A DNA stretch of 64,000 nt, taken from positions 2,480,001 to 2,544,000 of the forward strand of contig NZ_CP062938.1 of assembly GCF_014898155.1 (NCBI RefSeq), read 5' to 3'. Each line of letters opens with the position of its first letter. Within the stretch, counting starts at the first letter, position 1. This document shows positions 55,893 through 63,378 of the stretch, in pieces. The stretch comes from Bifidobacterium eulemuris (lineage in GTDB: Bacteria > Actinomycetota > Actinomycetes > Actinomycetales > Bifidobacteriaceae). Under the pieces are notes generated by a model, which worked only from the letters and a program-made list of their open reading frames with translations, was not told the origin of the DNA and ran no database searches. The position numbers were made by a program, and so were the translations under genes.

Positions 55893-56030
55893 GACCGCCC
55901 GAAGGCGGGGATTGCCGCCCGTAAGGCAAGACGGCCGCCCGTAGGTGGGAGACGGCCGCCCGTAGGTGGTATGCAGCCGCCCGTAGGGCAAGGCAACTGT
56001 CCGATGGTGATTCACCGCCCGGCGTGGCGT
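55893..56030 (-). repeat. Inverted array of about six ~21-bp repeats
   Basis: Units of 18-21 bases carry GCCGCCCGTAGGTGG, the reverse complement of the units in 55661-55784. The two arrays face each other across a 108-base AT-richer spacer with no gene. Confidence 0.8.
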
Positions 56031-56126
56031 TGCTGATTGCCGGCGAATCCGCGCGCCGGGATGATAGCGTTGCGGTACGGCCATGCGCCGGACGGAACAA
56101 CGACGTGACGTGAGAAAGGCAACGAC

Positions 56127-56972
56127 ATGCGTGATTATGATGCGATCTATCCCCTCGATAAATGGCGCGATCCCGACTATAAGGTGATGGACAAGTTCTC
56201 GTTGAACGGCAAGAAAGGATTCGTCACCGGCGGTGCCGGTGGCATCGGACGCAACGCCGCCGCCGCGTGGGCGGAGGCCGGCGCCGACGTGGCCATCGTC
56301 GACATCGAACCGAAAAAGGGCGAGTTGGAGGCGCTGGCGGCCGAACTGTCCGAACGCTACGGCGTGCGCGTCGTGCCGATGCTGTGCGACGTGTCCGACC
56401 GCGAGCAGGTCGCCGCGCTGAAAACCCAATTGGTGGACGAGCTCGGCACGGTCGACATCGCGTTTCTGAACGCCGGCGTCAACGTGCCTGGCGACGACGC
56501 CGACGAGCCGTATGAGGTGTGGCGTACAACCATCGACATCAACCTGACCGGTGCCTATATGACCGCGCAGATCGCCCAGAACATCATGCGCGAGCATGGG
56601 CATGGCGGCTCGCTGATCTTCACCTCGTCCCTATCCGGGCACAACGCGAACTACATCGCCGGAGGACCCTCGCCGGTCGCCGCGTACGGCGCGACCAAGG
56701 CCGGCATCTACGAGTACGCGCGTTATCTGGGTGCAGCGCTGGCTCCGTACGGCATCCGTTCCAACGTGATCTCTCCCGGATACGTATGGTCGGGCATCCA
56801 CGTCGGCCGCATCGACGACGCGGTGCATGACGCGATGATCGATGTGGTGCCGATGAAGCGTTTCGGCTGCAACGACGAATTGGCGGGCGCGCTGCTGTTC
56901 CTCGCCAGCGACGCGTCCTCGTATATCACCGGTGCCAATCTGCAGATCGACGGCGGCTACGCCATCTATTAA
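56127..56972 (+). CDS. SDR-family NAD(P)-dependent oxidoreductase
   Basis: A 281-residue classical short-chain dehydrogenase. Cofactor motif TGGAGGIGRN is near residues 35-44, NAG near 116-118, catalytic Ser in IFTSSLSG, and Tyr/Lys in YGATKAG near residues 192-198; the C-terminus ends DGGYAIY. It resembles sugar-alcohol (sorbitol/mannitol-type) dehydrogenases, but the substrate is not certain. GAAAGG lies upstream of ATG 56127. It is next to the repeat arrays and tRNA scar. Confidence 0.9.
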   Translation: MRDYDAIYPLDKWRDPDYKVMDKFSLNGKKGFVTGGAGGIGRNAAAAWAEAGADVAIVDIEPKKGELEALAAELSERYGVRVVPMLCDVSDREQVAALKTQLVDELGTVDIAFLNAGVNVPGDDADEPYEVWRTTIDINLTGAYMTAQIAQNIMREHGHGGSLIFTSSLSGHNANYIAGGPSPVAAYGATKAGIYEYARYLGAALAPYGIRSNVISPGYVWSGIHVGRIDDAVHDAMIDVVPMKRFGCNDELAGALLFLASDASSYITGANLQIDGGYAIY

Positions 56973-56977
56973 ACGTC

Positions 56978-57011
56978 GTGCCGCGAATGGGACTCAGGAC
57001 AGATTGTCCTG
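56978..57011. repeat. 34-bp direct repeat, copy 1
   Basis: Identical to 57067-57100, which contains the xseB stop region. Both carry GACTCAGGACAGATTGTCCT; in the second copy the stem continues to an 11-bp GACTCAGGACA/TGTCCTGAGTC terminator. Confidence 0.85.
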
Positions 57012-57066
57012 GGCCGAGCCGTGGAGCGCGCGTCCCTGTGGGGCGCGTGTAGGCGAGGTGAGCGGT

Positions 57067-57100
57067 GTGCCGCGAATGGGACTCAGGACAGATTGTCCTG
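57067..57100. repeat. 34-bp direct repeat, copy 2, with terminator stem
   Basis: The second copy overlaps the last codons of xseB (QDNLS). GACTCAGGACA pairs with TGTCCTGAGTC around GAT. It probably serves as the xseAB terminator. Confidence 0.8.
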
Positions 57101-57370
57101 AGTCCCCGCCGTATCCGCGCCGGAGGACTGCGCGGCTTGGGCGGCGTCCAGCTTGGCGCGCACGTCGTTGAGCAGACTCTGCGCGCGCTTGGCCAGCGCC
57201 TCGCCGATCTCCCATTGGCGCATCGACTGGTCGAGGTTCAGCCCTCCGGCCTCCAGCGCCTGCACGGCTTGGATGAGCTTGTCTCGCGCCTCCTCATACG
57301 GCATCTGCGCGATGGCCTCGCGTTCCTTATCGCTGAGGGAGGACGCGGGGGCGGTGTTTTTCTCGGTCAT
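57083..57370 (-). CDS. xseB: Exodeoxyribonuclease VII small subunit
   Basis: A 95-residue small subunit of exonuclease VII. The conserved core PYEEARDKLIQAVQALEAGGLNLDQSMRQWEIGEALAKRAQ is a helical hairpin that binds the large subunit; note this is listed by residues about 25-65. A Ser/Ala-rich tail follows. ATG 57370 is the correct start: the longer frame reads through the dispersed 28-nt repeat (MFVIPSEVEG), a known kind of false N-terminus. It follows xseA by 62 bases. Confidence 0.93.
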   Translation of the reverse strand: MTEKNTAPASSLSDKEREAIAQMPYEEARDKLIQAVQALEAGGLNLDQSMRQWEIGEALAKRAQSLLNDVRAKLDAAQAAQSSGADTAGTQDNLS

Positions 57371-57389
57371 GTGGTTCTGCTTTCTGTGA

Positions 57390-57417
57390 GATCCCTCGAC
57401 TTCGCTCGGGATGACGA
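57390..57417 (+). repeat. Dispersed 28-nt repeat, copy between xseA and xseB
   Basis: One base different from the copies at 40915-40942 and 58807-58834 (CGACTTCG instead of CGGCTTCG). It lies in the short xseA-xseB spacer and can fold as a REP-like stem. Confidence 0.85.
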
Positions 57418-57432
57418 ACATCTATGTATGGG

Positions 57433-58740
57433 TCAGTCGACGGCGGATGACGTGGCTTGGGCGGTGAGGACGCCGCGCTTCAAGGTCAGGGTGAGCTCGT
57501 CGCCGGGGGAGACGCTCGCCGCGTCGTCGAGCACATGCCCGTCGGCGGTCTGCACGACGGCATAGCCGCGGTTCAGTGTGGATTGGGGGCTGAGCGCGGT
57601 GAGCGAGGCGTGCGCCTTTTCGATGGTGAGCGCTGCGTCGTCGGCGATGCGACGCAGGCCGATGTCCAATCGTTGCAGCGCCTCGTCTACGAACCGTTGG
57701 TGGGGTTCCAGCATGGTCAGGGGCTGGGTCAGACTCGGCCGGTTCGCATAGCCTTCGACCAGGCGGATCTCGTTGTCCACGCGGGCGCGCACGCGCAGCC
57801 GCATCTGGCCGATGGCGTTCTCGATCAGCTGTTGTTGCTCGCGCACGTCCGGCACCACACGTTTGGCCGCGTCGGTCGGTGTGGAGGCGCGCATGTCGGC
57901 CACCAGATCCAGCAGCGTCCAATCGTCCTCGTGTCCGATGGCGGAGACCAGGGGGGTGGCGCAGGCGTAGGCCGCGCGCACCACACGCTCGTCGGAGAAG
58001 CCGATGAGATCCTCGAACGCGCCGCCGCCGCGGGCCACGATGATTACGTCCACCTGCGGGTCGGCGTCCAATTGTTCGATGGCTTTGACCACATCCGCGG
58101 GGCACTGTTCGCCCTGCACGTGCACGTGCACGACCGAGAATTCCACGGCCGGCCAACGCAGATTCACATTGGTGATCACATCGCCTTCGGCGCGGGCCTG
58201 AGGTGCGCATATCAAGCCGATGCGGCCGGGGAATTGGGGCAGGGGAAGTTTGTGGTCCTCGTCGAACAAGCCTTCTCCCTTGAGCCGCTTGCGCAGTTCG
58301 TCGATCATGGCTTTCAGGCTGCCGCCAGCGCCGACGCGCAGGATCATGTCGCCGCGCAACGACAGCGAGGTGCGTTTCATCCACAGGTTCGGCTTGCCGT
58401 GGATCACCACGCGGTCGCCCTGCGTGAATTGCGAGGCGGCGGCGGCGAACTGGCCGAAGCCGTTGACCTCCATCGCGATGTCCTCGAAATCGTCGCGGAG
58501 GGTGATGTAGGCGGAGCCTGCGCGACGCGTGTTGATCTGCGTGATCTGCCCGCAGACCCAGGCCGAGGGCCAGCGATCCACGGCCGTGTGGAACTTCTGG
58601 CTCAGAATGCTTACCGGCCACGGATTGGCCGCGGTGGTCTCGCCGGCGCGCGCGGGCAGTTGGTCCAGCGGCCGCGGCTCGGCGGGGATATCCACGGCGG
58701 CGGGCGCGCCTGGATTCGGGGTTCCCATAAACGATGTCAT
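57433..58740 (-). CDS. xseA: Exodeoxyribonuclease VII large subunit
   Basis: A 435-residue catalytic subunit of exonuclease VII, which cuts single-stranded DNA from both ends into oligonucleotides. An N-terminal OB fold (residues about 35-140) is followed by the catalytic domain with IGLICAPQARAEGDVITN, DVIIVARGGGAFEDLIGFSDERVVRA and PLVSAIGHEDDWTLLD, then a coiled-coil region and a C-terminal segment with NRGYAVVQTADGHVL. ATG 58740 has GAGG upstream and TATATA further up. The dispersed 28-nt repeat lies on both sides of the gene. Confidence 0.95.
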   Translation of the reverse strand: MTSFMGTPNPGAPAAVDIPAEPRPLDQLPARAGETTAANPWPVSILSQKFHTAVDRWPSAWVCGQITQINTRRAGSAYITLRDDFEDIAMEVNGFGQFAAAASQFTQGDRVVIHGKPNLWMKRTSLSLRGDMILRVGAGGSLKAMIDELRKRLKGEGLFDEDHKLPLPQFPGRIGLICAPQARAEGDVITNVNLRWPAVEFSVVHVHVQGEQCPADVVKAIEQLDADPQVDVIIVARGGGAFEDLIGFSDERVVRAAYACATPLVSAIGHEDDWTLLDLVADMRASTPTDAAKRVVPDVREQQQLIENAIGQMRLRVRARVDNEIRLVEGYANRPSLTQPLTMLEPHQRFVDEALQRLDIGLRRIADDAALTIEKAHASLTALSPQSTLNRGYAVVQTADGHVLDDAASVSPGDELTLTLKRGVLTAQATSSAVD

Positions 58741-58806
58741 AAGCCTCAAGATTCCTCTATATAAGGGACATGTATGCCATGGCGGTGTTGCCTCATATGG
58801 GATCGG

Positions 58807-58834
58807 GATCCCTCGGCTTCGCTCGGGATGACGA
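58807..58834 (+). repeat. Dispersed 28-nt repeat, copy upstream of xseA
   Basis: Identical over 28 bases to the copy inside the SNF2 gene at 40915-40942. It lies 67 bases from the xseA start in the divergent spacer with nrdD. Confidence 0.85.
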
Positions 58835-58889
58835 GAGGAGTGGGCGACACGCTGAGGTGAAATCGTTACCTTAATCACACACATGTAGT

Positions 58890-58959
58890 TTTGGCGGAAA
58901 TACGCCAAAAACCACTATAAATAGTAGACACGCCGCATTGCGGTACTAGATATAGGGGT
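58890..58959 (+). promoter_or_regulatory. nrdD promoter region with paired NrdR boxes
   Basis: CCACTATAAATAGTAG at 58913-58928 and GTACTAGATATAGGGG at 58944-58959 match the NrdR-box pattern (ACACTATATATAGTGT-like) and are exactly 31 bases apart, three helical turns, as is usual for paired boxes. A TTTTGGCG/CGCCAAAA hairpin (58890-58911) lies just before. The NrdR repressor gene is not in this window. Confidence 0.75.
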
Positions 58960-59066
58960 GCCCTTGCCGTACAGTTCATAAAGCTGATTGAATCACACGT
59001 GTGTAATTAACGCAGCACGTAAGACCGCCACAGGGGCGGTGCGAGGTACTAGGAAAGGGACGCCCG

Positions 59067-61466
59067 ATGGACGCACAGGTTCTGGAGAACGCCGTGAAAA
59101 CCGAGCAGACGGTGAGGAATTCCGCGGTGCTGGTGGAGAAGCGCGACGGTCGTATCGTCGATTTCGACCCGCTGAACATCATCTCCGCGGTGAAGTCCGC
59201 GTTCGAGGATCTGGGCAAGCGGATCGGTCCCGAGGAGGAGAAGCTCGTCCGCGGCATCGCCGACCAGATCGAAGGCGAGATCAAGGAGCGCTACGCCGGA
59301 CCCGCCAAAATCGAGGACATCCAGAACCTCGTCGAGCACGCGCTGATCGAGCGCCATCTGTACGACGTGGCCCGCAACTACACGAACTACCGCCTCGACC
59401 GCGACATCGAGCGCGCCAAGGCCACCGATGTGAACGAGGCCGTCTCCCGCTTCATCAACCACGATCCGACGCTGATCCATGAGAACGCGAACAAGGACTC
59501 CAACGTCTACGCCACCCAGCGCGACCTGCTGGCCGGCGCCGTGTCCAAGGCCGCGGCGTTCAACATGCTGCCCCCGGCCGTGTCCAACGCGCATATGAAG
59601 GGCGACATCCACTTCCACGACGCCGACTACTCCCCGTTCACCGCGCAGTCCAACTGCTCGCTGCCGAACTTCTGGGACATGCTGGCCAACGGCTTCACCC
59701 TCGGCAACGCGCCCATGGCCTCCCCGAAGTCCATCGCCATCGCCGCCACGCAGATCACCCAGATCATGAAGGATGTGGCCTCCAGCCAGTACGGCGGCCA
59801 GACCGCCAACCGCGCCGACGAGCATCTGGCCCGCTACGCCCGCAAGGATTACGAGAAGTTCCTTGAGGAGGCCCGCGAGACCATTCCCGACGGCATGCCG
59901 GTGGAGTTCGCCCGCCGCCAGGTGGAGAACGCCAAGCGCAACGAGCCCGCCAAGCTGCATTTCGGCTCCCGCGAGCCGCTGCCGATGGACACGCCGTTCC
60001 ATACGGATGTCGACGAGCTGGAGCAGGAGCGTGAGATCCTCGCCAAGATCCGCACCCGCAAGGCCATCTACGACGCCATGCAGACCATGGAATACCAGAT
60101 CAACTCCAACCGCGTGAGCAACGGCCAGACCCCGTTCGTCACCATCGGCTTCGGTCTGGGCACCGACTGGTTCGCCCGCGAGATCCAGCGCGCCATGCTG
60201 CTCAACCGCATCCGCGGCCTCGGCAAGGAGCATCACACCGCGATCTTCCCGAAGCTCGTGTTCACTGTCAAGCACGGCGTGAACGCCGATCCGGGCGACC
60301 CGAACTACGATCTGAAGCAGCTCGCCCTCGAATCCGCCACCAAGCGCATGTATCCGGACGTGGTGTTCTACGAGAACATCGTCAAGATCACCGGCAGCTT
60401 CAAAGCGCCGATGGGCTGCCGTTCCTTCCTGCAGGGCTGGATCAATCCCGAAACCGGCCAGGACGAGGAAGACGGCCGTATGAACCTCGGCGTGGTCACC
60501 GTCAACGTGCCTCGCATCGCCTTGGAATCCCACGGCGACAAGGAGCGCTTCTGGAAGCTGTTCAACGAGCGTATGGAGATCGCGCACCAGGCTCTGCAGT
60601 TCCGCATCATGCGCTGCAAGCAGGCCACGCCGGTCAACGCGCCTACCCTGTTCCGCTATGGCGCCTTCGGCCGCCTCGGCGCGAACGACAACATCGACCA
60701 GCTCTTCCGCGGCGAGCGCGCCACCGTGTCGCTGGGCTACATCGGCCTGGCCGAGGCGACCGCCGTCTTCTACGGCGAGCATTGGATCCGCGACCATGGC
60801 TGGGATCCGGAAGGCAAGGAGTTCGCGCTGTCCATCGTCAAGCGCATGAACGAGCTGTGCAAGCAGTGGAGCCGTGCGGAGGACTACCATTACTCCGTGT
60901 ACTCCACGCCCGCCGAGTCCCTGACCGACCGATTCAACCGTATGGACCGCGAGAAGTTCGGCGAGGTGTCCGGCGTGACCGACCACGACTTCTACACCAA
61001 CTCCTTCCACTATCCCGTGTGGCTGCAGCCCACCCCGATGGAGAAGCTCAACTACGAGAAGGACTTCCCGTACTACGCTTCCGGCGGCTTCATCAACTAC
61101 TGCGAGTACCCGTGCCTGCAGGACAATCCGAAGGCGCTCGAGGCCGTGTGGGATTACGCCTACAACATCGGCATCGGCTATCTGGGCACCAACACCCCGA
61201 TCGACCACTGCTTCGAATGCGGCTTCCAGGGCGACTTCGAGCCGACCGAGGAGGGCTTCAAGTGCCCTGAGTGCGGCAATTCCAACCCGGATAAGTGCAA
61301 CGTCACCAAGCGCACCTGCGGCTATCTCGGCTCTCCGGTGCAGCGCCCGATGGTGCACGGCCGCCATGAGGAGATCGCCCATCGCGTCAAGCATATGAGC
61401 GGCTCCACCGGCAAGGTGGTGCTGGACGACGGCAACACCCGCGAATGGTTCGAGGAGACCAAGTGA
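59067..61466 (+). CDS. nrdD: Anaerobic ribonucleoside-triphosphate reductase
   Basis: A 799-residue class III ribonucleotide reductase that makes dNTPs without oxygen. An ATP-cone (residues about 18-115, VLVEKRDGRIVDFDPLNIISAV) gives allosteric control. The ten-stranded barrel has catalytic cysteines, including PFTAQSNCSLPNFWDM and FKAPMGCRSFL. The C-terminal zinc site (CFECGFQGD and CPECGNSN) precedes the glycyl-radical loop TKRTCGYLGSP, with Gly752 the expected radical site. It starts at ATG 59067 after AGGAAAGGGA. NrdR boxes lie upstream and nrdG overlaps its end. Confidence 0.97.
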   Translation: MDAQVLENAVKTEQTVRNSAVLVEKRDGRIVDFDPLNIISAVKSAFEDLGKRIGPEEEKLVRGIADQIEGEIKERYAGPAKIEDIQNLVEHALIERHLYDVARNYTNYRLDRDIERAKATDVNEAVSRFINHDPTLIHENANKDSNVYATQRDLLAGAVSKAAAFNMLPPAVSNAHMKGDIHFHDADYSPFTAQSNCSLPNFWDMLANGFTLGNAPMASPKSIAIAATQITQIMKDVASSQYGGQTANRADEHLARYARKDYEKFLEEARETIPDGMPVEFARRQVENAKRNEPAKLHFGSREPLPMDTPFHTDVDELEQEREILAKIRTRKAIYDAMQTMEYQINSNRVSNGQTPFVTIGFGLGTDWFAREIQRAMLLNRIRGLGKEHHTAIFPKLVFTVKHGVNADPGDPNYDLKQLALESATKRMYPDVVFYENIVKITGSFKAPMGCRSFLQGWINPETGQDEEDGRMNLGVVTVNVPRIALESHGDKERFWKLFNERMEIAHQALQFRIMRCKQATPVNAPTLFRYGAFGRLGANDNIDQLFRGERATVSLGYIGLAEATAVFYGEHWIRDHGWDPEGKEFALSIVKRMNELCKQWSRAEDYHYSVYSTPAESLTDRFNRMDREKFGEVSGVTDHDFYTNSFHYPVWLQPTPMEKLNYEKDFPYYASGGFINYCEYPCLQDNPKALEAVWDYAYNIGIGYLGTNTPIDHCFECGFQGDFEPTEEGFKCPECGNSNPDKCNVTKRTCGYLGSPVQRPMVHGRHEEIAHRVKHMSGSTGKVVLDDGNTREWFEETK

Positions 61467-62164
61467 CCAAGCGCCGCGACTTCGCGGCCGGCGAGACAGG
61501 GCGCGGCCCCTCCATTCCCAGCGGCGGATTCGCCAACGATCCGCGCGCCGGGCAGTGGGACGGCCGCCGCATGTCCAAGCGTATGATCGCCGACTACAAA
61601 ACCTTCATCGTCACCGACGGCGAAGGCGTGCGCAATTCGCTCTACGTCTCCGGATGCCCGTTCCACTGCGTGGAATGCTTCAACGCCTCCATCTGGGATT
61701 TCCAGGCGGGGCACGAGTACACGCAGGCGCTTGAGGACAGGATCATCACCGATCTGGCCCAGCCTTGGGTGCAGGGCATCACCTTCCTCGGCGGCGAACC
61801 CATGCTCGCCACACCGGTGCTGGTGCCGCTCGCGCGCCGCATCCGCCGTGAATTCGGCCACACCAAAGACATCTGGAGCTGGACCGGCTACACGTGGGAG
61901 GAGCTGATGCGTGAGGGGGAGACCCCCGACAAGCGTGAGCTGCTCGAACTCATTGACATCCTCGTGGACGGCCGCTACCTGAAGCCTCAGCACGACTCGC
62001 TGCTGCAGTTCCGCGGCTCCGCGAACCAACGCATCCTCGACGTGCCGAAATCGTTGGCTGCGGGGGAGCCAGTGATCTGGGCCAAACTGCACGACCAGGA
62101 GCGGTTCATCCCCGAAATCTACGGCAAGGATCGCGCCGCCGGCGAAGGGCAACAAGCCAGCTGA
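61463..62164 (+). CDS. nrdG: Anaerobic RNR-activating protein (radical SAM)
   Basis: A 233-residue radical SAM enzyme that installs the glycyl radical on NrdD. The cluster motif is CPFHCVEC (Cys65, Cys69, Cys72, CX3CX2C), with TFLGGEPMLATPVL and the SAM-binding GEGVRNSLYV nearby. GTG 61463 overlaps the nrdD stop, with GAGGAG before it; ATG 61571 is a shorter alternative that would remove a 36-residue hydrophilic head. The head is not part of the core family. Confidence 0.94.
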   Translation: MTKRRDFAAGETGRGPSIPSGGFANDPRAGQWDGRRMSKRMIADYKTFIVTDGEGVRNSLYVSGCPFHCVECFNASIWDFQAGHEYTQALEDRIITDLAQPWVQGITFLGGEPMLATPVLVPLARRIRREFGHTKDIWSWTGYTWEELMREGETPDKRELLELIDILVDGRYLKPQHDSLLQFRGSANQRILDVPKSLAAGEPVIWAKLHDQERFIPEIYGKDRAAGEGQQAS

Positions 62165-62210
62165 GCGAATACGCGAACCGTCCGTCGGAGCGACCGACGT
62201 CCACGTTCCG

Positions 62211-62258
62211 ATATGATGAGGGCCGCCGAGCCAACGGGTTCGGCGGCCCTCATCATAT
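62211..62258. terminator. Bidirectional terminator, 19-bp perfect stem
   Basis: Arms 62211-62229 and 62240-62258 are perfect 19-base complements with a 10-base loop between convergent nrdG and the mutarotase-like gene. Confidence 0.85.
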
Positions 62259-62293
62259 GCATCGTATATGCGTCGGGCGTGCGTCAGATTGCG

Positions 62294-63157
62294 TCAGGCG
62301 AGCGACACCGTCTGCGTCAGCGTGTGCGTGGCACCCGGCTCCAACGCGATGCTGCGATCCAACCGCGCGACCGCCTCGACGCAGACGAATCCGCGCCATT
62401 CGCCCTGGGCCATGTCGCCGATCGCATCGCCCGCGGCCTCGCCGGGATTCCACACCACGGTCTGCGGGGCACCCGATTTCTCAACCACGATGGTGCGGCC
62501 CAATACGGCATCCTCGATACGCACCGCGCCATCCGCCTCATACGTGCGGTCCACCATACCGTCGAAGGTGATCGCCTCGCCGCTCGCCTCGACATAGGGC
62601 ACGCCATCCCGCGCGTTGTCGAGATATCCGGCGGTCTCCAGCCCCCGCACCACGGTCCGTTCCACATCGCCCACCTGGAAGTACGTGTGCAACGCGGCCT
62701 CATAGACCAGTGGCTGGGTTCCCGTATTGGTGACGGTCAGCGCCATGGTCAGGCGTTCGCCCACCGTCACATCGTAGACGGCCCGGAACCGCGGATCGGG
62801 GCAGCCGATGGTCCGCAGCAGTTCGGGCTCACAATCAGCGGAATCCAAGGTGTAGCGCACGTGGCGGGCGCGGTCGGAGTTGGCCTCGTCGAACTTCCAG
62901 AAGCTCGCGCGGGCGAATCCATGCTTCGGCTTCTTGTTCACGGGACGGCCGCCGTCGTAGCCGGTGTTGAACCACGGGAAGATGATCGGCACGCCGCCGC
63001 GGATGGCGCAACCCGAGGCGAGATAAACCGCCGCGGGCTGCCAGACCACCGCTTCGTGCCCCGCGGGGGCGTACGACAGCACATGCGCGCCGTAGTCGCT
63101 GATGGTTGCGGTGGCGTCGTCGTTGACGAGTTTGCGGATGATGAAGGTTTCACTCAT
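62294..63157 (-). CDS. Aldose 1-epimerase / hexose-6-phosphate mutarotase-like protein
   Basis: A 287-residue galactose-mutarotase-fold protein of the YeaD group. Motifs include GAHVLSYAPAGHEAVVW, IRGGVPIIFPWFN, HGFARASFW and YEAALHTYFQVGDV, with the catalytic His and Glu expected for anomer interconversion. The length and sequence fit D-hexose-6-phosphate mutarotases better than GalM. ATG 63157 lies 7 bases after TATACT (63165-63170 on the minus strand) with no ribosome-binding site, so the mRNA is probably leaderless. Confidence 0.9.
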   Translation of the reverse strand: MSETFIIRKLVNDDATATISDYGAHVLSYAPAGHEAVVWQPAAVYLASGCAIRGGVPIIFPWFNTGYDGGRPVNKKPKHGFARASFWKFDEANSDRARHVRYTLDSADCEPELLRTIGCPDPRFRAVYDVTVGERLTMALTVTNTGTQPLVYEAALHTYFQVGDVERTVVRGLETAGYLDNARDGVPYVEASGEAITFDGMVDRTYEADGAVRIEDAVLGRTIVVEKSGAPQTVVWNPGEAAGDAIGDMAQGEWRGFVCVEAVARLDRSIALEPGATHTLTQTVSLA

Positions 63158-63378
63158 GCGCCCCAGTATACCCGTCCGCACAGGCGGCCCATATGCCGAC
63201 ATAATCGATGGAAATGTCGGTTTGTATGCATCCTACGAGCGAAAACGGCACGAACCACGACCTGTCTGACGAGGCGACCGACTACATTACCTATATGAGT
63301 AGCTGGGCGTAGCCATGCCCGACCGGCCGCCAAGGACCATTGCATGGCATCCCAGAAACAGAGCAGATGAGGACAAGT

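Noticed and set aside
57371..57421. Longer xseB N-terminus beginning MFVIPSEVEG
   Set aside because: This sequence is the translation of the dispersed 28-nt repeat. ATG 57370 gives the normal small-subunit length.
59049..61394. 781-codon minus-strand frame opposite nrdD
   Set aside because: Antisense of nrdD; rich in His, Gly, Leu and Val with no recognisable domain.
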